Assembly: GCF_900129095.1 (NCBI RefSeq)
Contig: NZ_FQVA01000001.1
Location: 2,245,615-2,309,614 of the forward strand
Length of the DNA: 64,000 bases
Origin: Microbulbifer donghaiensis
Lineage (GTDB): Bacteria; Pseudomonadota; Gammaproteobacteria; Pseudomonadales; Cellvibrionaceae
Reading direction: 5' to 3'
The position numbers and the translations under genes were made by a program. Shown in pieces: positions 38,496 through 47,519 of this stretch; positions within the stretch are counted from its first letter, which is position 1; each line of letters begins with the position of its first letter. The notes under the pieces are model-generated. The model saw only the letters and a list, made by a program, of their open reading frames with translations, did no database searches and was not told the DNA's origin.

Positions 38496-40865
38496 TCAGT
38501 CGAAGTCCATGCCGAAGCGCAGGCCCAGGGTGCGCGGACGCTTGGGCCCGAAGAAGTGCGATGGCAGCACGCCGCCGTTGTTGTTGAGACCGTCCCAGGT
38601 AAATTCGTTGGTCAGGTTCTCCGCATAGGCGTCGACGCGCCAGTTGCTGTCGGACTCATAGCCCACGCGCAGGGTCAGGTCCTGGTAGGAATCGATCATG
38701 GTGGTATCGAGACCTTCCCAGCCGCCGCCGCGCTCGCCTTCCCAGAAGACTTCCAGACTGCCGGTCAACATGCCGGCACCCAGCGGGAAGTGGGCGTCGA
38801 GCACCATGGCGCCGGACCACTCCGGTGCCCAGAACAGCGGGCTGCCCTCGCAGGCGTCGTCGCCGGTGGCACAGATGCCCTGTATCCCGGTCGCCTCGCT
38901 GTCCATCCAGCCGAGATTGAACAGCACATTGAAGTTGTCGGTGATCACGGCGGTGATTGAACTCTCGACACCATGCGCATTGACGTTACCGGCGTTTTTG
39001 ATGATCGCGCCGCCGCCATCGGCTACCACTACCTGCAGGTCGGTGTAGTCATAGGTAAATGCGGACACATCGAAATTCGCGCGGCCGTCGAACAGGGTGT
39101 TCTTGTAACCGATCTCCCAGGAGTCGACCAGTTCAGGGGCAAACTTGTTCGGCGCAAAGCCGTCGCCCTGGGCGATGTCCAGGTTGCCGATGGCCGGGTT
39201 GCCGTCGGCGTCGTTGCCCAGGTTAAAGGTGCCGAAGCCCCCGGCCTTGAAGCCCTCGGTGAAGCTGGCAAACAGCATGCCACCGTCCTCGAACTGGTAT
39301 TTGGCAATCGCCCGCGATGTGACCTTGTCCCAGGAGGCGTTGTCGGTGAGGAAACCGTCGGTGGAGAAGCCATAGGCCCAATAGGCGCCCAGGTCGCTAT
39401 CCGGGGTCGGCACGCTGAGGGCAAAGTCCTTGGTGTCCTTCGTGTAGCGCACGCCGATACCTAGGCTCAGGGCGTCGGTAATCGCGTAATCGAGATCCAC
39501 GTAGCTGGCCCAGCCGGAATAGCTGCCCTTGACCCGGCCGGTCTCGATCAGGCGGCCGTCCGCCGAGGGACTGAACGGCGATCCGTAGTAGGCGTAAAGG
39601 TCGGCACAGCCGCTGAAGGTCATGCCGTTGTAGTAGTTGCCATAGTACTGACACATGATGTCTTCGCTACTGGCGAAGGTGAACTCGGCATCGATCTCTT
39701 CCTTGTAGTAAGAGACGCCGGCATACCAGGACAGCGGGCCATCGGTGTCGGATGCCAGGCGGAACTCCTGCTGGAAGTAATCGCCGGTCTGGTCCTGCTG
39801 GTAGTCGAGCACATTCAGCGGGGTGCCGTCGTAGTCCTCGGTGTAGAAGTAATCGTGGTCCTTGTAGCCGGTGTTGGAGGTCAGCACCAGCTCGCCGAAG
39901 TCATATTCCGCGTGAATGCCGAAGGTCGCTACCTTGGCTTTGTCATTGTCGCCAAGGGTCTGGTCGGAATCCGCATCGCCACGTCCGCCGCGCAGGTTGA
40001 CGTCGCCGATCGCCGCCTCGAAGCTGTCCCAGATCTCGCCCTTTTCGATGGCGCGGTACACCGAACCGGACTGCTTGCGGTCCTCAAACTCAGCCACGGT
40101 GTTAATGGTCAACTGATCGGACTCATAAGTGGTGGACCAGCGCACCGCCTTCTTGTCGTGCTCGATCAGGTCATCGGAGCCCGGGTAGTGGTTTTTGACG
40201 AAACCGTCCTCCTGGGAGCTGTAACCGGCGAGGCGCATGGCGAAGTTGTCGTTCACCGGCAGGTTGACGGCACCCTCCACGGCGAAGTGGCCGCGCTGGG
40301 CGATGTCAGTTTCGATATAGCCGGTGGTGCTGTCACCGACCTGCGCCTTGCGCGTGTGCACGCTGAAGGCGCCGCCGATGGAGTTCCGCCCAAACAGGAA
40401 GCCCTGGGGACCGCGCAGAATCTCGGAACGCTCCATATCGTACATGCTGGTGACCGCAGAACCGTTGCGGCCCTCGTACAGGTCGTTCTTGAAGAATGCC
40501 GCCGAGGGGTCGCCGCCGACGCCGAAATCCTGGGTGCGGATGCCGCGCACGCTGATCGCGTCGATAAAGCTGTCCTGGCTGTTGCCGGTCACACCGGGGG
40601 TAAAGGACACCAGGTCCTTGACGTCGTTGATGTTGACCTTCTGCGAGAAGTCACCGGACAGGGCGGTAATCGCCAGCGGTACGTCCTGCGCCGACTCCTC
40701 GCGCTTGGTTGCAGTTACTGTAACTTCTTCGATTGACAGCACCTGCGCATTGGCAGAGGTGGTGACTGCGGACGCGAGCACAGCGGAAGCCACTGCTAGC
40801 GCCAGTTTGGTTTTTGGAATGGCGGGCGCCCCGGAGTCGCGGCGTATCTTTTGATTGGCGGTCAT
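38496..40865 (-). CDS. TonB-dependent outer-membrane receptor (accessory amine locus)
   Basis: 789 residues. A signal peptide ends TTSANAQ near residue 41, longer than usual because of a polar N-region. A plug domain starts at VLSIEEVTVTATKREESAQD (TonB box EEVTVTA). The plug motif RGPQGFLFGRNSIGGAF is near residue 155. The C-terminus FGPKRPRTLGLRFGMDFD is a final beta strand ending in an aromatic-D pair. The start could be 12 bases upstream. A CCCC-N4-GGGG dyad lies 62 bases before the ATG. It is divergent from the LuxR regulator. The substrate is unknown, but operon genes suggest a nitrogenous compound. Confidence 0.92.
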   Translation of the reverse strand: MTANQKIRRDSGAPAIPKTKLALAVASAVLASAVTTSANAQVLSIEEVTVTATKREESAQDVPLAITALSGDFSQKVNINDVKDLVSFTPGVTGNSQDSFIDAISVRGIRTQDFGVGGDPSAAFFKNDLYEGRNGSAVTSMYDMERSEILRGPQGFLFGRNSIGGAFSVHTRKAQVGDSTTGYIETDIAQRGHFAVEGAVNLPVNDNFAMRLAGYSSQEDGFVKNHYPGSDDLIEHDKKAVRWSTTYESDQLTINTVAEFEDRKQSGSVYRAIEKGEIWDSFEAAIGDVNLRGGRGDADSDQTLGDNDKAKVATFGIHAEYDFGELVLTSNTGYKDHDYFYTEDYDGTPLNVLDYQQDQTGDYFQQEFRLASDTDGPLSWYAGVSYYKEEIDAEFTFASSEDIMCQYYGNYYNGMTFSGCADLYAYYGSPFSPSADGRLIETGRVKGSYSGWASYVDLDYAITDALSLGIGVRYTKDTKDFALSVPTPDSDLGAYWAYGFSTDGFLTDNASWDKVTSRAIAKYQFEDGGMLFASFTEGFKAGGFGTFNLGNDADGNPAIGNLDIAQGDGFAPNKFAPELVDSWEIGYKNTLFDGRANFDVSAFTYDYTDLQVVVADGGGAIIKNAGNVNAHGVESSITAVITDNFNVLFNLGWMDSEATGIQGICATGDDACEGSPLFWAPEWSGAMVLDAHFPLGAGMLTGSLEVFWEGERGGGWEGLDTTMIDSYQDLTLRVGYESDSNWRVDAYAENLTNEFTWDGLNNNGGVLPSHFFGPKRPRTLGLRFGMDFD

Positions 40866-40927
40866 GGTGGTTCCCATCTTTTTATAATCGTTGCCATACC
40901 ATTACACGTTCAGAAGTTTGCTCAAGT

Positions 40928-40939
40928 CCCCAAATGGGG
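40928..40939. promoter_or_regulatory. Candidate operator CCCCAAATGGGG upstream of the TonB receptor
   Basis: This is a dyad with CCCCA/TGGGG arms, located 62 bases before the receptor ATG (40865) and about 210 bases before the LuxR-regulator ATG. Read toward the receptor it is CCCCATTTGGGGA, matching CCCCGATTGGGGA before the amidohydrolase. The match in sequence and in distance suggests one regulator, probably the LuxR protein encoded between the two sites. This is inference. Confidence 0.5.
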
Positions 40940-41146
40940 TACAAAGGGTGTCTGGCGGCGCGGGCGCCGCCCACAGGACCAGAGGTATCCGCAGCAACTA
41001 ATGGCATAACGACCGGCTAATCCACGGAATTCCCGGCGCGGGAAGGCGGCGATTTGTATGCGGGCAAATCGCCAGAAACCGGTTATCCGTGCCAGCGGCG
41101 GCGATGCCGTCGGCCGGTCGCTGCCGTATTCCTGCAGGTGTCACCT

Positions 41147-42037
41147 ATGTCAGTTGAACTCGCCCGCTTCGAGGCCTGGAATCGCAAGGCGGCGGAATTG
41201 CTGGTGCATTCCGGCTGTGTCACTTTCTATGAAGAGCTGGTCGCGGCGATCCGCACGCTGGCGGCCGTGGATCACCCGCAGGTGTGGCTCTATTGCCGTA
41301 ACCAGCCCCCGCGGATCCTGTTTTACGATATCGACGCGCAGGAACAGGAAGTACAGATAGATTTCTACCGCGATGGCTCCTATCTGCTCGATCCCTTCTA
41401 CATGGCAATCTCCAACAACAGCAACGCCTCCGGCGTCTACCGCCTGACGGAAATCGGCCCCAGCGAGTTCAAGCAGAGCGATTACTTCCACAGCTACTAC
41501 GCCCAGCTGGACACCCGCGATGAAATTGTCTTCATGATGGAAGTCGATGCGGACACCTCGCTGCATCTCTGCCTGATGCGCAGCCACAATTCGGACGAGT
41601 TCAGTTGCGCCGAGCTGGATTTGCTGCGCGCGGCCGAACCCATGGTGCGCAACCTCGTGGTGCACCACATGAACCAGCTGGACAGTGCGTCGCGGGAAAA
41701 GCCGGCGGAATGGCTCGCGGTCACCCGCACAAATCCGGGTATCGGCAACAGCATCAACCAGGCCTTCAATATGTTTGGGCGCTCGATACTCTCCGGCCGG
41801 GAGCGCGACGTGCTGGGGCTGATGCTGCGCGGCAACAGCACAAGGTACGCCGCGGAAAAACTCGGCATCGCAGTGGACACACTGCGCAAGCACCGCAAGC
41901 ATATCTATGAAAAACTCGATGTAAGCTCCCAGAGCGAGCTGTTTTCGCTGTTTTTGAACGCGATATCCAGTGTCGATTCGGCGGCAAACGAGGATCCCCT
42001 TTCAATCTATCTCGGCAGTACCGAATCCCGCCCGTAA
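41147..42037 (+). CDS. LuxR-type (GerE-HTH) transcriptional regulator
   Basis: 296 residues from ATG at 41147, with AGGTG eight bases upstream. The C-terminal helix-turn-helix starts ILSGRERDVLGLMLRGNSTR near residue 218 and has the LGIAVDTLRKHRKHIYEKL recognition helix. The N-terminal ~200 residues contain YLLDPFYMAI and YAQLDTRDEIVFMM, a sensor region that is not a response-regulator receiver or an obvious autoinducer-binding domain. A small-ligand sensor is likely. It lies between the divergent receptor operon and the amidohydrolase gene, whose promoters share a dyad, making it the likely local regulator. Confidence 0.88.
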   Translation: MSVELARFEAWNRKAAELLVHSGCVTFYEELVAAIRTLAAVDHPQVWLYCRNQPPRILFYDIDAQEQEVQIDFYRDGSYLLDPFYMAISNNSNASGVYRLTEIGPSEFKQSDYFHSYYAQLDTRDEIVFMMEVDADTSLHLCLMRSHNSDEFSCAELDLLRAAEPMVRNLVVHHMNQLDSASREKPAEWLAVTRTNPGIGNSINQAFNMFGRSILSGRERDVLGLMLRGNSTRYAAEKLGIAVDTLRKHRKHIYEKLDVSSQSELFSLFLNAISSVDSAANEDPLSIYLGSTESRP

Positions 42038-42062
42038 TCTATCCGTTGCCGTGTCCGGAGTT

Positions 42063-42074
42063 CCCCGATTGGGG
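42063..42074. promoter_or_regulatory. Candidate operator CCCCGATTGGGG upstream of the amidohydrolase
   Basis: This dyad lies 25 bases after the LuxR-regulator stop and 64 bases before the amidohydrolase ATG. The wider context TTCCCCGATTGGGGAA extends the symmetry by two bases on each side. It matches the site upstream of the divergent receptor in sequence and spacing. No experimental data are available. Confidence 0.5.
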
Positions 42075-42138
42075 AATTTAATCCCCGGTGTCCGCTGGTT
42101 AACCTGAAGTTTTGATAAAAACAATAGGGAGTTGTCCG

Positions 42139-43845
42139 ATGGCCCGGAGCAAAAGCAAACTGGCATCGCTGGGTATCGCTGTGTGCGCGGCACTGTTGAG
42201 TGGCTGTGATTCCGCCGAAAAAGCGGATCTGGTTATCCTCAACGCAGATGCGCACACGATGGAGATGGCGAGCCCGCGTGCGCGGGCCATAGCGGTGCGC
42301 GGCGAGCGTATCGTCTACGTCGGTGACGACCAGGGCGCGGAAAAATGGGTGGGCGCACGCACCAATGTGGTCGATGCCCAGGGCGCTACGCTGCTGCCGG
42401 GCCTGATCGACACGCACACCCATCCGGTCACCAGCGCTGTGCAAATGGATGACTGCACCCTCGAGGACCGCGACCTGACACTGACACAGATCGGCGAAGT
42501 GGTTACCGAATGCTTGGCGGGAGCCGCGCCGCCGCCGGGACAAATCTTTCAGGTGGTCAATCTCAACCCGGCAAATTTCGCCGCGACCCGGGCCGATCTG
42601 GATAAGATCTCCCGGCAGCCGCTGGCGTTGTTCGGCTCTGACGGGCACACCGCCTGGGCCAACAGTGCCGCACTGGAACTCGCCGGCATCGACGAGAACA
42701 CCGCGGACCCCAGCACCGGCCGTGTCGTGCGCGACGAGGCCGGTGTGCCCACCGGCCAACTGATCGACGATGCCGAAAAATTTCTGCACCCGTTTCTGCA
42801 CGAGGATGACTTCGTCACCAGGGTCGAGATGACGGCGCGGGCACTGCAGCTGATGCACGGCGTGGGGCTTACTTCGCTGATGGAGGCGGCAGCGACCGAA
42901 GAGGAACTGAAAGTCTATCGGGCGCTGGCGGACAGCGACCGCCTGACCATGGACACCACCGTCGCACTCCTTTCCCAAACCCATAACACGGCGGAAAATC
43001 TGCAGAACCTGGTGCGCCTGCGCGATCAATACAGCGGCGTCGATGCGCTGCGGATCAACACCGCGAAAATATTTGTCGACGGCGTGCTCGAATATCCGAC
43101 GCAGAGTGCGGCGCTGCTGGAGCCATACCTGGGCGGGGACGGCTCGATCAGCGATAACCGCGGCGCGCTCTACGCGTCGGAAAAAGAACTCAACGGTCTG
43201 GTTCACGACCTGGCCGGAAAAAATTTCAATGTGCACTTGCATGCGATAGGCGACCGCGCGGTGCGCTCCGGACTGGACGCCTTCGCGGCCGCGCGGGCGC
43301 AGCAGCTGAGCGCGGCGAAATTCAGTATGTCGCATCTGCAGCTGATTCACCCCGACGACCTGCACAGGTTTGGCGAACTCAATGTCTACGCCTCCTTTCA
43401 GCTCCACTGGGCGCGGCCGGAAAATTACTCAGTCGAAGCGGTGCAGCCCTACCTGGGCGACGAGCGCAGCCACTGGATGTACCCGGCGAAAAGCGTGCTC
43501 GATGCCGGTGGCACAGTTACCGGTGGCTCCGACTGGAATGTCAGCACCTTCAATCCATTCGAGGCCATGGCCGCGGCGGTATGCCGCTGCAATTTCGATG
43601 AGCCGGGCCGCGGCACGCTGATGCCGGAGCAGGCTGTCGGTAACGAGGACATGCTCAGGGCTTACACCATCAATGCCGCCGCCATGCTCGGTCGCGGCGA
43701 GGAAACCGGTTCGCTGAAAGTGGGCAAGCGCGCGGATCTGATTCTGGTCGATCGGGACGTCAGTGCCGTCGACGCGGCGGCGCTGCGCGATACCCGTGTG
43801 CTCGCCACACTCGCCGCCGGACGGCTGGTTCACGGCGCCCTGTGA
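42139..43845 (+). CDS. Lipoprotein amidohydrolase (amidohydrolase family 3, YtcJ-like)
   Basis: 568 residues. A lipoprotein signal with lipobox LLSGC puts the modified Cys near residue 25, so the enzyme is envelope-located. The metal-dependent hydrolase core has GLIDTHTHPV near residue 91, DGHTAWANSAALELAGI near residue 170, VHLHAIGDRAV near residue 370 and TVTGGSDWNVSTFNP near residue 464. Relatives cleave N-substituted amides, formamides or imides. The ATG at 42139 has AGGGAG upstream. I propose that it releases the amine used by the divergent operon. Confidence 0.85.
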   Translation: MARSKSKLASLGIAVCAALLSGCDSAEKADLVILNADAHTMEMASPRARAIAVRGERIVYVGDDQGAEKWVGARTNVVDAQGATLLPGLIDTHTHPVTSAVQMDDCTLEDRDLTLTQIGEVVTECLAGAAPPPGQIFQVVNLNPANFAATRADLDKISRQPLALFGSDGHTAWANSAALELAGIDENTADPSTGRVVRDEAGVPTGQLIDDAEKFLHPFLHEDDFVTRVEMTARALQLMHGVGLTSLMEAAATEEELKVYRALADSDRLTMDTTVALLSQTHNTAENLQNLVRLRDQYSGVDALRINTAKIFVDGVLEYPTQSAALLEPYLGGDGSISDNRGALYASEKELNGLVHDLAGKNFNVHLHAIGDRAVRSGLDAFAAARAQQLSAAKFSMSHLQLIHPDDLHRFGELNVYASFQLHWARPENYSVEAVQPYLGDERSHWMYPAKSVLDAGGTVTGGSDWNVSTFNPFEAMAAAVCRCNFDEPGRGTLMPEQAVGNEDMLRAYTINAAAMLGRGEETGSLKVGKRADLILVDRDVSAVDAAALRDTRVLATLAAGRLVHGAL

Positions 43846-44219
43846 CCATGGCAAGAAACGGCGTATCGGCGTGGCGGATCAATTGACTTTTTTTTGGCGA
43901 TGTGTTCCTTTTGTACATGCAGTAGATGCGACAAATAAATACACAGGTTGTTGGTTGTACCTTCCGGACGACGACATCTGAAGTAAAAAATCTTTAATTA
44001 GAATAACAAGTTGCACTGACGGCAGTATCGCGGGGAGTTCTCTCCGCCCAGTGTATGTAGTCTTGTGTTACTACAGCATGTCCACAATTTTTGTGTGGAA
44101 TTGTCCCGGTACCGATTTTCGGCAACCGGGGGGAGTCCAGTTATCCGTGACGCCAGCGGCCGAGAATAATAATTACGGGTTTCGCTACCGAAGCTCGCAA
44201 CCACGGAGATCTGTAGGCG
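43846..44219. promoter_or_regulatory. Upstream region of the cytochrome oxidase operon
   Basis: This 374-base gap has no supported gene and is markedly AT-richer than its surroundings between 43880 and 44100. It contains a small inverted repeat TCCACA/TGTGGA at 44081-44099. It probably holds the main promoter of the coxBA-ctaG-coxC operon. I cannot assign -35 and -10 boxes with confidence, nor an ANR or RoxR site. Confidence 0.45.
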
Positions 44220-45365
44220 ATGTTGAGAGGCTTCAAACGGCTGTTCGCCTTGCTGACCACTTCGGTGCTGGCTCACTCCGCCCTGGCGGAAGAGCAGGGG
44301 GCTGAGCGCTGGGGGGTCAATATGACCCAGGGGGTGACGGAGGTTGCCCACACCACTTATAACCTGCACATGTTGATCTTCTGGATCTGCGTGGCCATCG
44401 GTGTGGTGGTATTTGGCGTCATGTTTTACAGCATGTGGCGCCATCGCAAAAGCAAGGGCTACCAGGCGGCGCAGTTCCACGAAAGCACCGCGGTGGAGCT
44501 GGCGTGGACCATTGTTCCCACCATCATTCTCATCCTGATGGCGATCCCCGCCACCAAGACCCTGTACGACATCTACGACACCGAGGAAGCCGATCTGGAT
44601 ATCATGATCACCGGCTACCAGTGGAAGTGGAAGTACAACTACCTGGGGTCCGATGTCTCCTTCTTCTCCAACCTCTCCACCCCGCGCACCCAGATCGACA
44701 ATCAGCAGCCGAAGGGCGAAAACTACCTGCTGGAAGTGGATGAGCCGCTGGTGGTGCCGGTCAACAAGAAGATCCGCTTCCTTATTACGGCCAACGACGT
44801 TATCCACGCCTGGTGGGTGCCGGACCTGGCCGTGAAGAAGGATGCTATTCCCGGTTTTATCAATGAATCCTGGACGCGCATCGACGAGCCCGGCATCTAC
44901 CGCGGCCAGTGCGCCGAACTCTGCGGCAAGGACCACGGCTTTATGCCGATCGTCGTCAAGGCGGTGCCCGAGGCGGAATATACCGCCTGGCTGGACGAGC
45001 GCGCGGCCGCTGCGGTGAAGATGCGGGAGCTGACCGAGAAAACCTTCACTTTCGATGAACTGCTGGCGCAGGGCGAGAAAGTCTATAACCGCGCCTGTGC
45101 GGCCTGTCACCAGCCGAATGGCCAGGGTGTGCCTCCCACCTTCCCGGCGATCGCCGGCTCCAAGATCGCCACGGGCCCGCTTGATGGTCACATGAGCATG
45201 GTGATTCGCGGTTCGCAGAAAAATCCGGCGATGCAGGCGTTTGGCGAGCAGCTGTCCGAGGTGGACCTGGCCGCGGTGATCACCTACCAGCGCAACGCAT
45301 TCGGCAACGACATGGGCGACACCGTGCAGCCCATCGACATTCTCAATTTTAAGAATAAGCAGTAG
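44220..45365 (+). CDS. coxB: Cytochrome c oxidase subunit II with fused cytochrome c domain
   Basis: 381 residues. After a signal peptide (ending SALAE near residue 24) come two membrane helices and the CuA domain. Ligands are visible as NDVIHAWWVP and GQCAELCGKDHGFMP near residue 225. The C-terminus carries a covalent heme site, RACAACHQPNGQG near residue 295, so this is a caa3-like subunit II as found in Pseudomonas aa3 oxidases. It accepts electrons from cytochrome c at the periplasmic face. First gene of the oxidase operon. Confidence 0.97.
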   Translation: MLRGFKRLFALLTTSVLAHSALAEEQGAERWGVNMTQGVTEVAHTTYNLHMLIFWICVAIGVVVFGVMFYSMWRHRKSKGYQAAQFHESTAVELAWTIVPTIILILMAIPATKTLYDIYDTEEADLDIMITGYQWKWKYNYLGSDVSFFSNLSTPRTQIDNQQPKGENYLLEVDEPLVVPVNKKIRFLITANDVIHAWWVPDLAVKKDAIPGFINESWTRIDEPGIYRGQCAELCGKDHGFMPIVVKAVPEAEYTAWLDERAAAAVKMRELTEKTFTFDELLAQGEKVYNRACAACHQPNGQGVPPTFPAIAGSKIATGPLDGHMSMVIRGSQKNPAMQAFGEQLSEVDLAAVITYQRNAFGNDMGDTVQPIDILNFKNKQ

Positions 45366-45374
45366 GAGTTAGTC

Positions 45375-46925
45375 ATGGCACACGGTCCGCAACCCGGATT
45401 CAAGCGGTGGCTGTACACCACCAACCACAAAGACATCGGTTCGATGTATCTCTGGTTCAGTTTTGCAATGTTCCTGCTGGGCGGCTGCATGGCGCTGGTG
45501 ATTCGCGCCGAGCTGTTCGAGCCGGGCCTGCAGATAGTGCAGCCGGAATTCTTCAACCAGATGACCACCATGCACGGCCTGATCATGGTGTTCGGGGCGG
45601 TGATGCCGGCCTTCGTCGGTCTCGCCAACTGGATGATCCCGATGATGATCGGCGCTCCGGACATGGCGCTGCCGCGCATGAACAACTGGAGTTTCTGGAT
45701 TCTGCCATTCGCCTTCGCGATGCTGGCGTCCACGTTGTTTATGGAAGGGGGGGCGCCCAACTTCGGCTGGACCTTCTACGCCCCGCTGTCCACGGAGTAC
45801 GCGCCGCCGAGCGTGACCTTCTTCATTTTCTCCATCCATATCATGGGTGCGAGTTCGATCATGGGCTCGATCAATATCATCGCCACCATCCTCAACATGC
45901 GCGCCCCTGGCATGACCCTGATGAAGATGCCGCTGTTCGTGTGGACCTGGCTGATCACCGCCTACCTGCTGATTGCGGTAATGCCGGTACTCGCCGGTGT
46001 GGTGACCATGATGCTGATGGATATCCACTTCGGCACCAGCTTCTTCAGCGCCGCCGGCGGCGGTGACCCGGTACTGTTCCAGCACGTATTCTGGTTCTTC
46101 GGTCACCCCGAGGTGTACATCATGATCCTGCCGGCGTTCGGCATTGTGTCGGCGATCATTCCCACCTTCGCGCGCAAGCCGCTGTTCGGCTACAGCTCGA
46201 TGGTGTATGCGACCGCGTCCATTGCTTTCCTGAGCTTTATCGTCTGGGCGCACCACATGTTCACCGTCGGCATGCCGATTGCCGGTGAGCTGTTCTTTAT
46301 GTACGCGACCATGCTGATCGCGGTGCCCACCGGGGTAAAGGTATTCAACTGGGTCACCACCATGTTCCGCGGCTCGATGACCTTCGAGACGCCGATGCTG
46401 TTCGCGGTGGCGTTCGTGATCCTGTTTACCATCGGCGGCTTCTCCGGCCTGATGCTGGCCATCGCCCCGGCGGACTTCCAGTATCACGACACCTACTTCG
46501 TGGTGGCGCACTTCCACTATGTACTGGTACCGGGTGCCATCTTCTCGATCACCGCCGGCGTCTACTACTGGCTGCCGAAGTGGACCGGCAATATGTACAA
46601 CGAAACCATGGGCAAGGTGCATTTCTGGCTGGCATTTATCGGCCTCAACGTCACCTTCTTCCCGATGCATTTCGTTGGCCTCGCCGGCATGCCGCGCCGC
46701 ATTCCCGACTACGCGCTGCAGTTTGCCGACTTCAACCAGATTGCCAGTGTAGGTGCCTTCCTGTTTGGCGCCGCGCAGCTGGTGTTCCTGTTCAATGTGA
46801 TTCGCACTGTGCAGGGCGGCAACAAGGCCACAGATGAAGTCTGGGAAAATCCGGAAGGGTTGGAGTGGACTGTGCCCTCGCCGGCTCCGTACCACACCTT
46901 CAGCACCCCTCCGGCTGTTCGCTGA
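45375..46925 (+). CDS. coxA: Cytochrome c oxidase subunit I
   Basis: 516 residues with 12 membrane helices. The heme a ligand is in TMHGLIM near residue 62. The CuB/Tyr site is WFFGHPEVYIMILPAFG near residue 240, with the His-Tyr crosslink pair. The second CuB histidine pair is VWAHHMF near residue 290, and VVAHFHYVL near residue 375 binds hemes a3 and a. This is the proton-pumping catalytic core of an A-type heme-copper oxidase. It follows coxB by nine bases. Confidence 0.98.
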   Translation: MAHGPQPGFKRWLYTTNHKDIGSMYLWFSFAMFLLGGCMALVIRAELFEPGLQIVQPEFFNQMTTMHGLIMVFGAVMPAFVGLANWMIPMMIGAPDMALPRMNNWSFWILPFAFAMLASTLFMEGGAPNFGWTFYAPLSTEYAPPSVTFFIFSIHIMGASSIMGSINIIATILNMRAPGMTLMKMPLFVWTWLITAYLLIAVMPVLAGVVTMMLMDIHFGTSFFSAAGGGDPVLFQHVFWFFGHPEVYIMILPAFGIVSAIIPTFARKPLFGYSSMVYATASIAFLSFIVWAHHMFTVGMPIAGELFFMYATMLIAVPTGVKVFNWVTTMFRGSMTFETPMLFAVAFVILFTIGGFSGLMLAIAPADFQYHDTYFVVAHFHYVLVPGAIFSITAGVYYWLPKWTGNMYNETMGKVHFWLAFIGLNVTFFPMHFVGLAGMPRRIPDYALQFADFNQIASVGAFLFGAAQLVFLFNVIRTVQGGNKATDEVWENPEGLEWTVPSPAPYHTFSTPPAVR

Positions 46926-46941
46926 TTTAGGGTGTTGAGCG

Positions 46942-47514
46942 ATGTGGTGGAGTGACAACGCAAAAATAGCTACGAAGCTGCTGGCGCTCGCCGCCAGCAT
47001 GCTGGTGTTCGCGATTTTTGTGATGCCGCCGCTCTACGACGCCTTTTGTGAAATTACCGGCTTGAACGGCAAGACCGGCGGTAAATACGAGGCGGTACCG
47101 GCGGCGGTGGATCGCGACAGACTGGTCACCGTCCAGTTCGTGGCCAGTAACAATGAAAATATGCCCTGGGGCTTCAAGCCGAGTGTTGTCACTGTCAAGG
47201 TGCACCCGGGTGAGGCAATGGATACCGTGTTTCTCGCCTCGAATCCGACGGACCGCGATATGGTCGCCCAGGCGATTCCGAGCCTGGTGCCATTCAAGGC
47301 CGCCGAGTATTTCCACAAGACGGAGTGCTTCTGCTTCAACCAGCAGGCACTGAAGGCCGGGGAGAGTGCCGAGTTGCCACTGCGTTTTATTGTCGACCCG
47401 GATCTTCCCCCGAGCGTTAACACCATTACCCTTTCCTATACGCTGTTTGATATCACGGAAAGAGTCTCAAGCAATCTCGATAACAAAAATACCGACTCCG
47501 AGCGAGAGGGATAA
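46942..47514 (+). CDS. ctaG: Cytochrome c oxidase assembly protein CtaG/Cox11
   Basis: 190 residues with one N-terminal membrane helix and a periplasmic copper-binding domain. The copper motif is ECFCFNQQ (CFCF) near residue 133. Cox11 delivers copper to the CuB site of subunit I. It lies between coxA and coxC, the usual proteobacterial order. Confidence 0.95.
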   Translation: MWWSDNAKIATKLLALAASMLVFAIFVMPPLYDAFCEITGLNGKTGGKYEAVPAAVDRDRLVTVQFVASNNENMPWGFKPSVVTVKVHPGEAMDTVFLASNPTDRDMVAQAIPSLVPFKAAEYFHKTECFCFNQQALKAGESAELPLRFIVDPDLPPSVNTITLSYTLFDITERVSSNLDNKNTDSEREG

Positions 47515-47519
47515 AAATT

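Noticed and set aside
45369-47000. A 543-codon open frame antisense to coxA
   Set aside because: Its His-, Gly- and Glu-rich composition and exact overlap with a highly conserved gene mark it as a GC-rich shadow frame.
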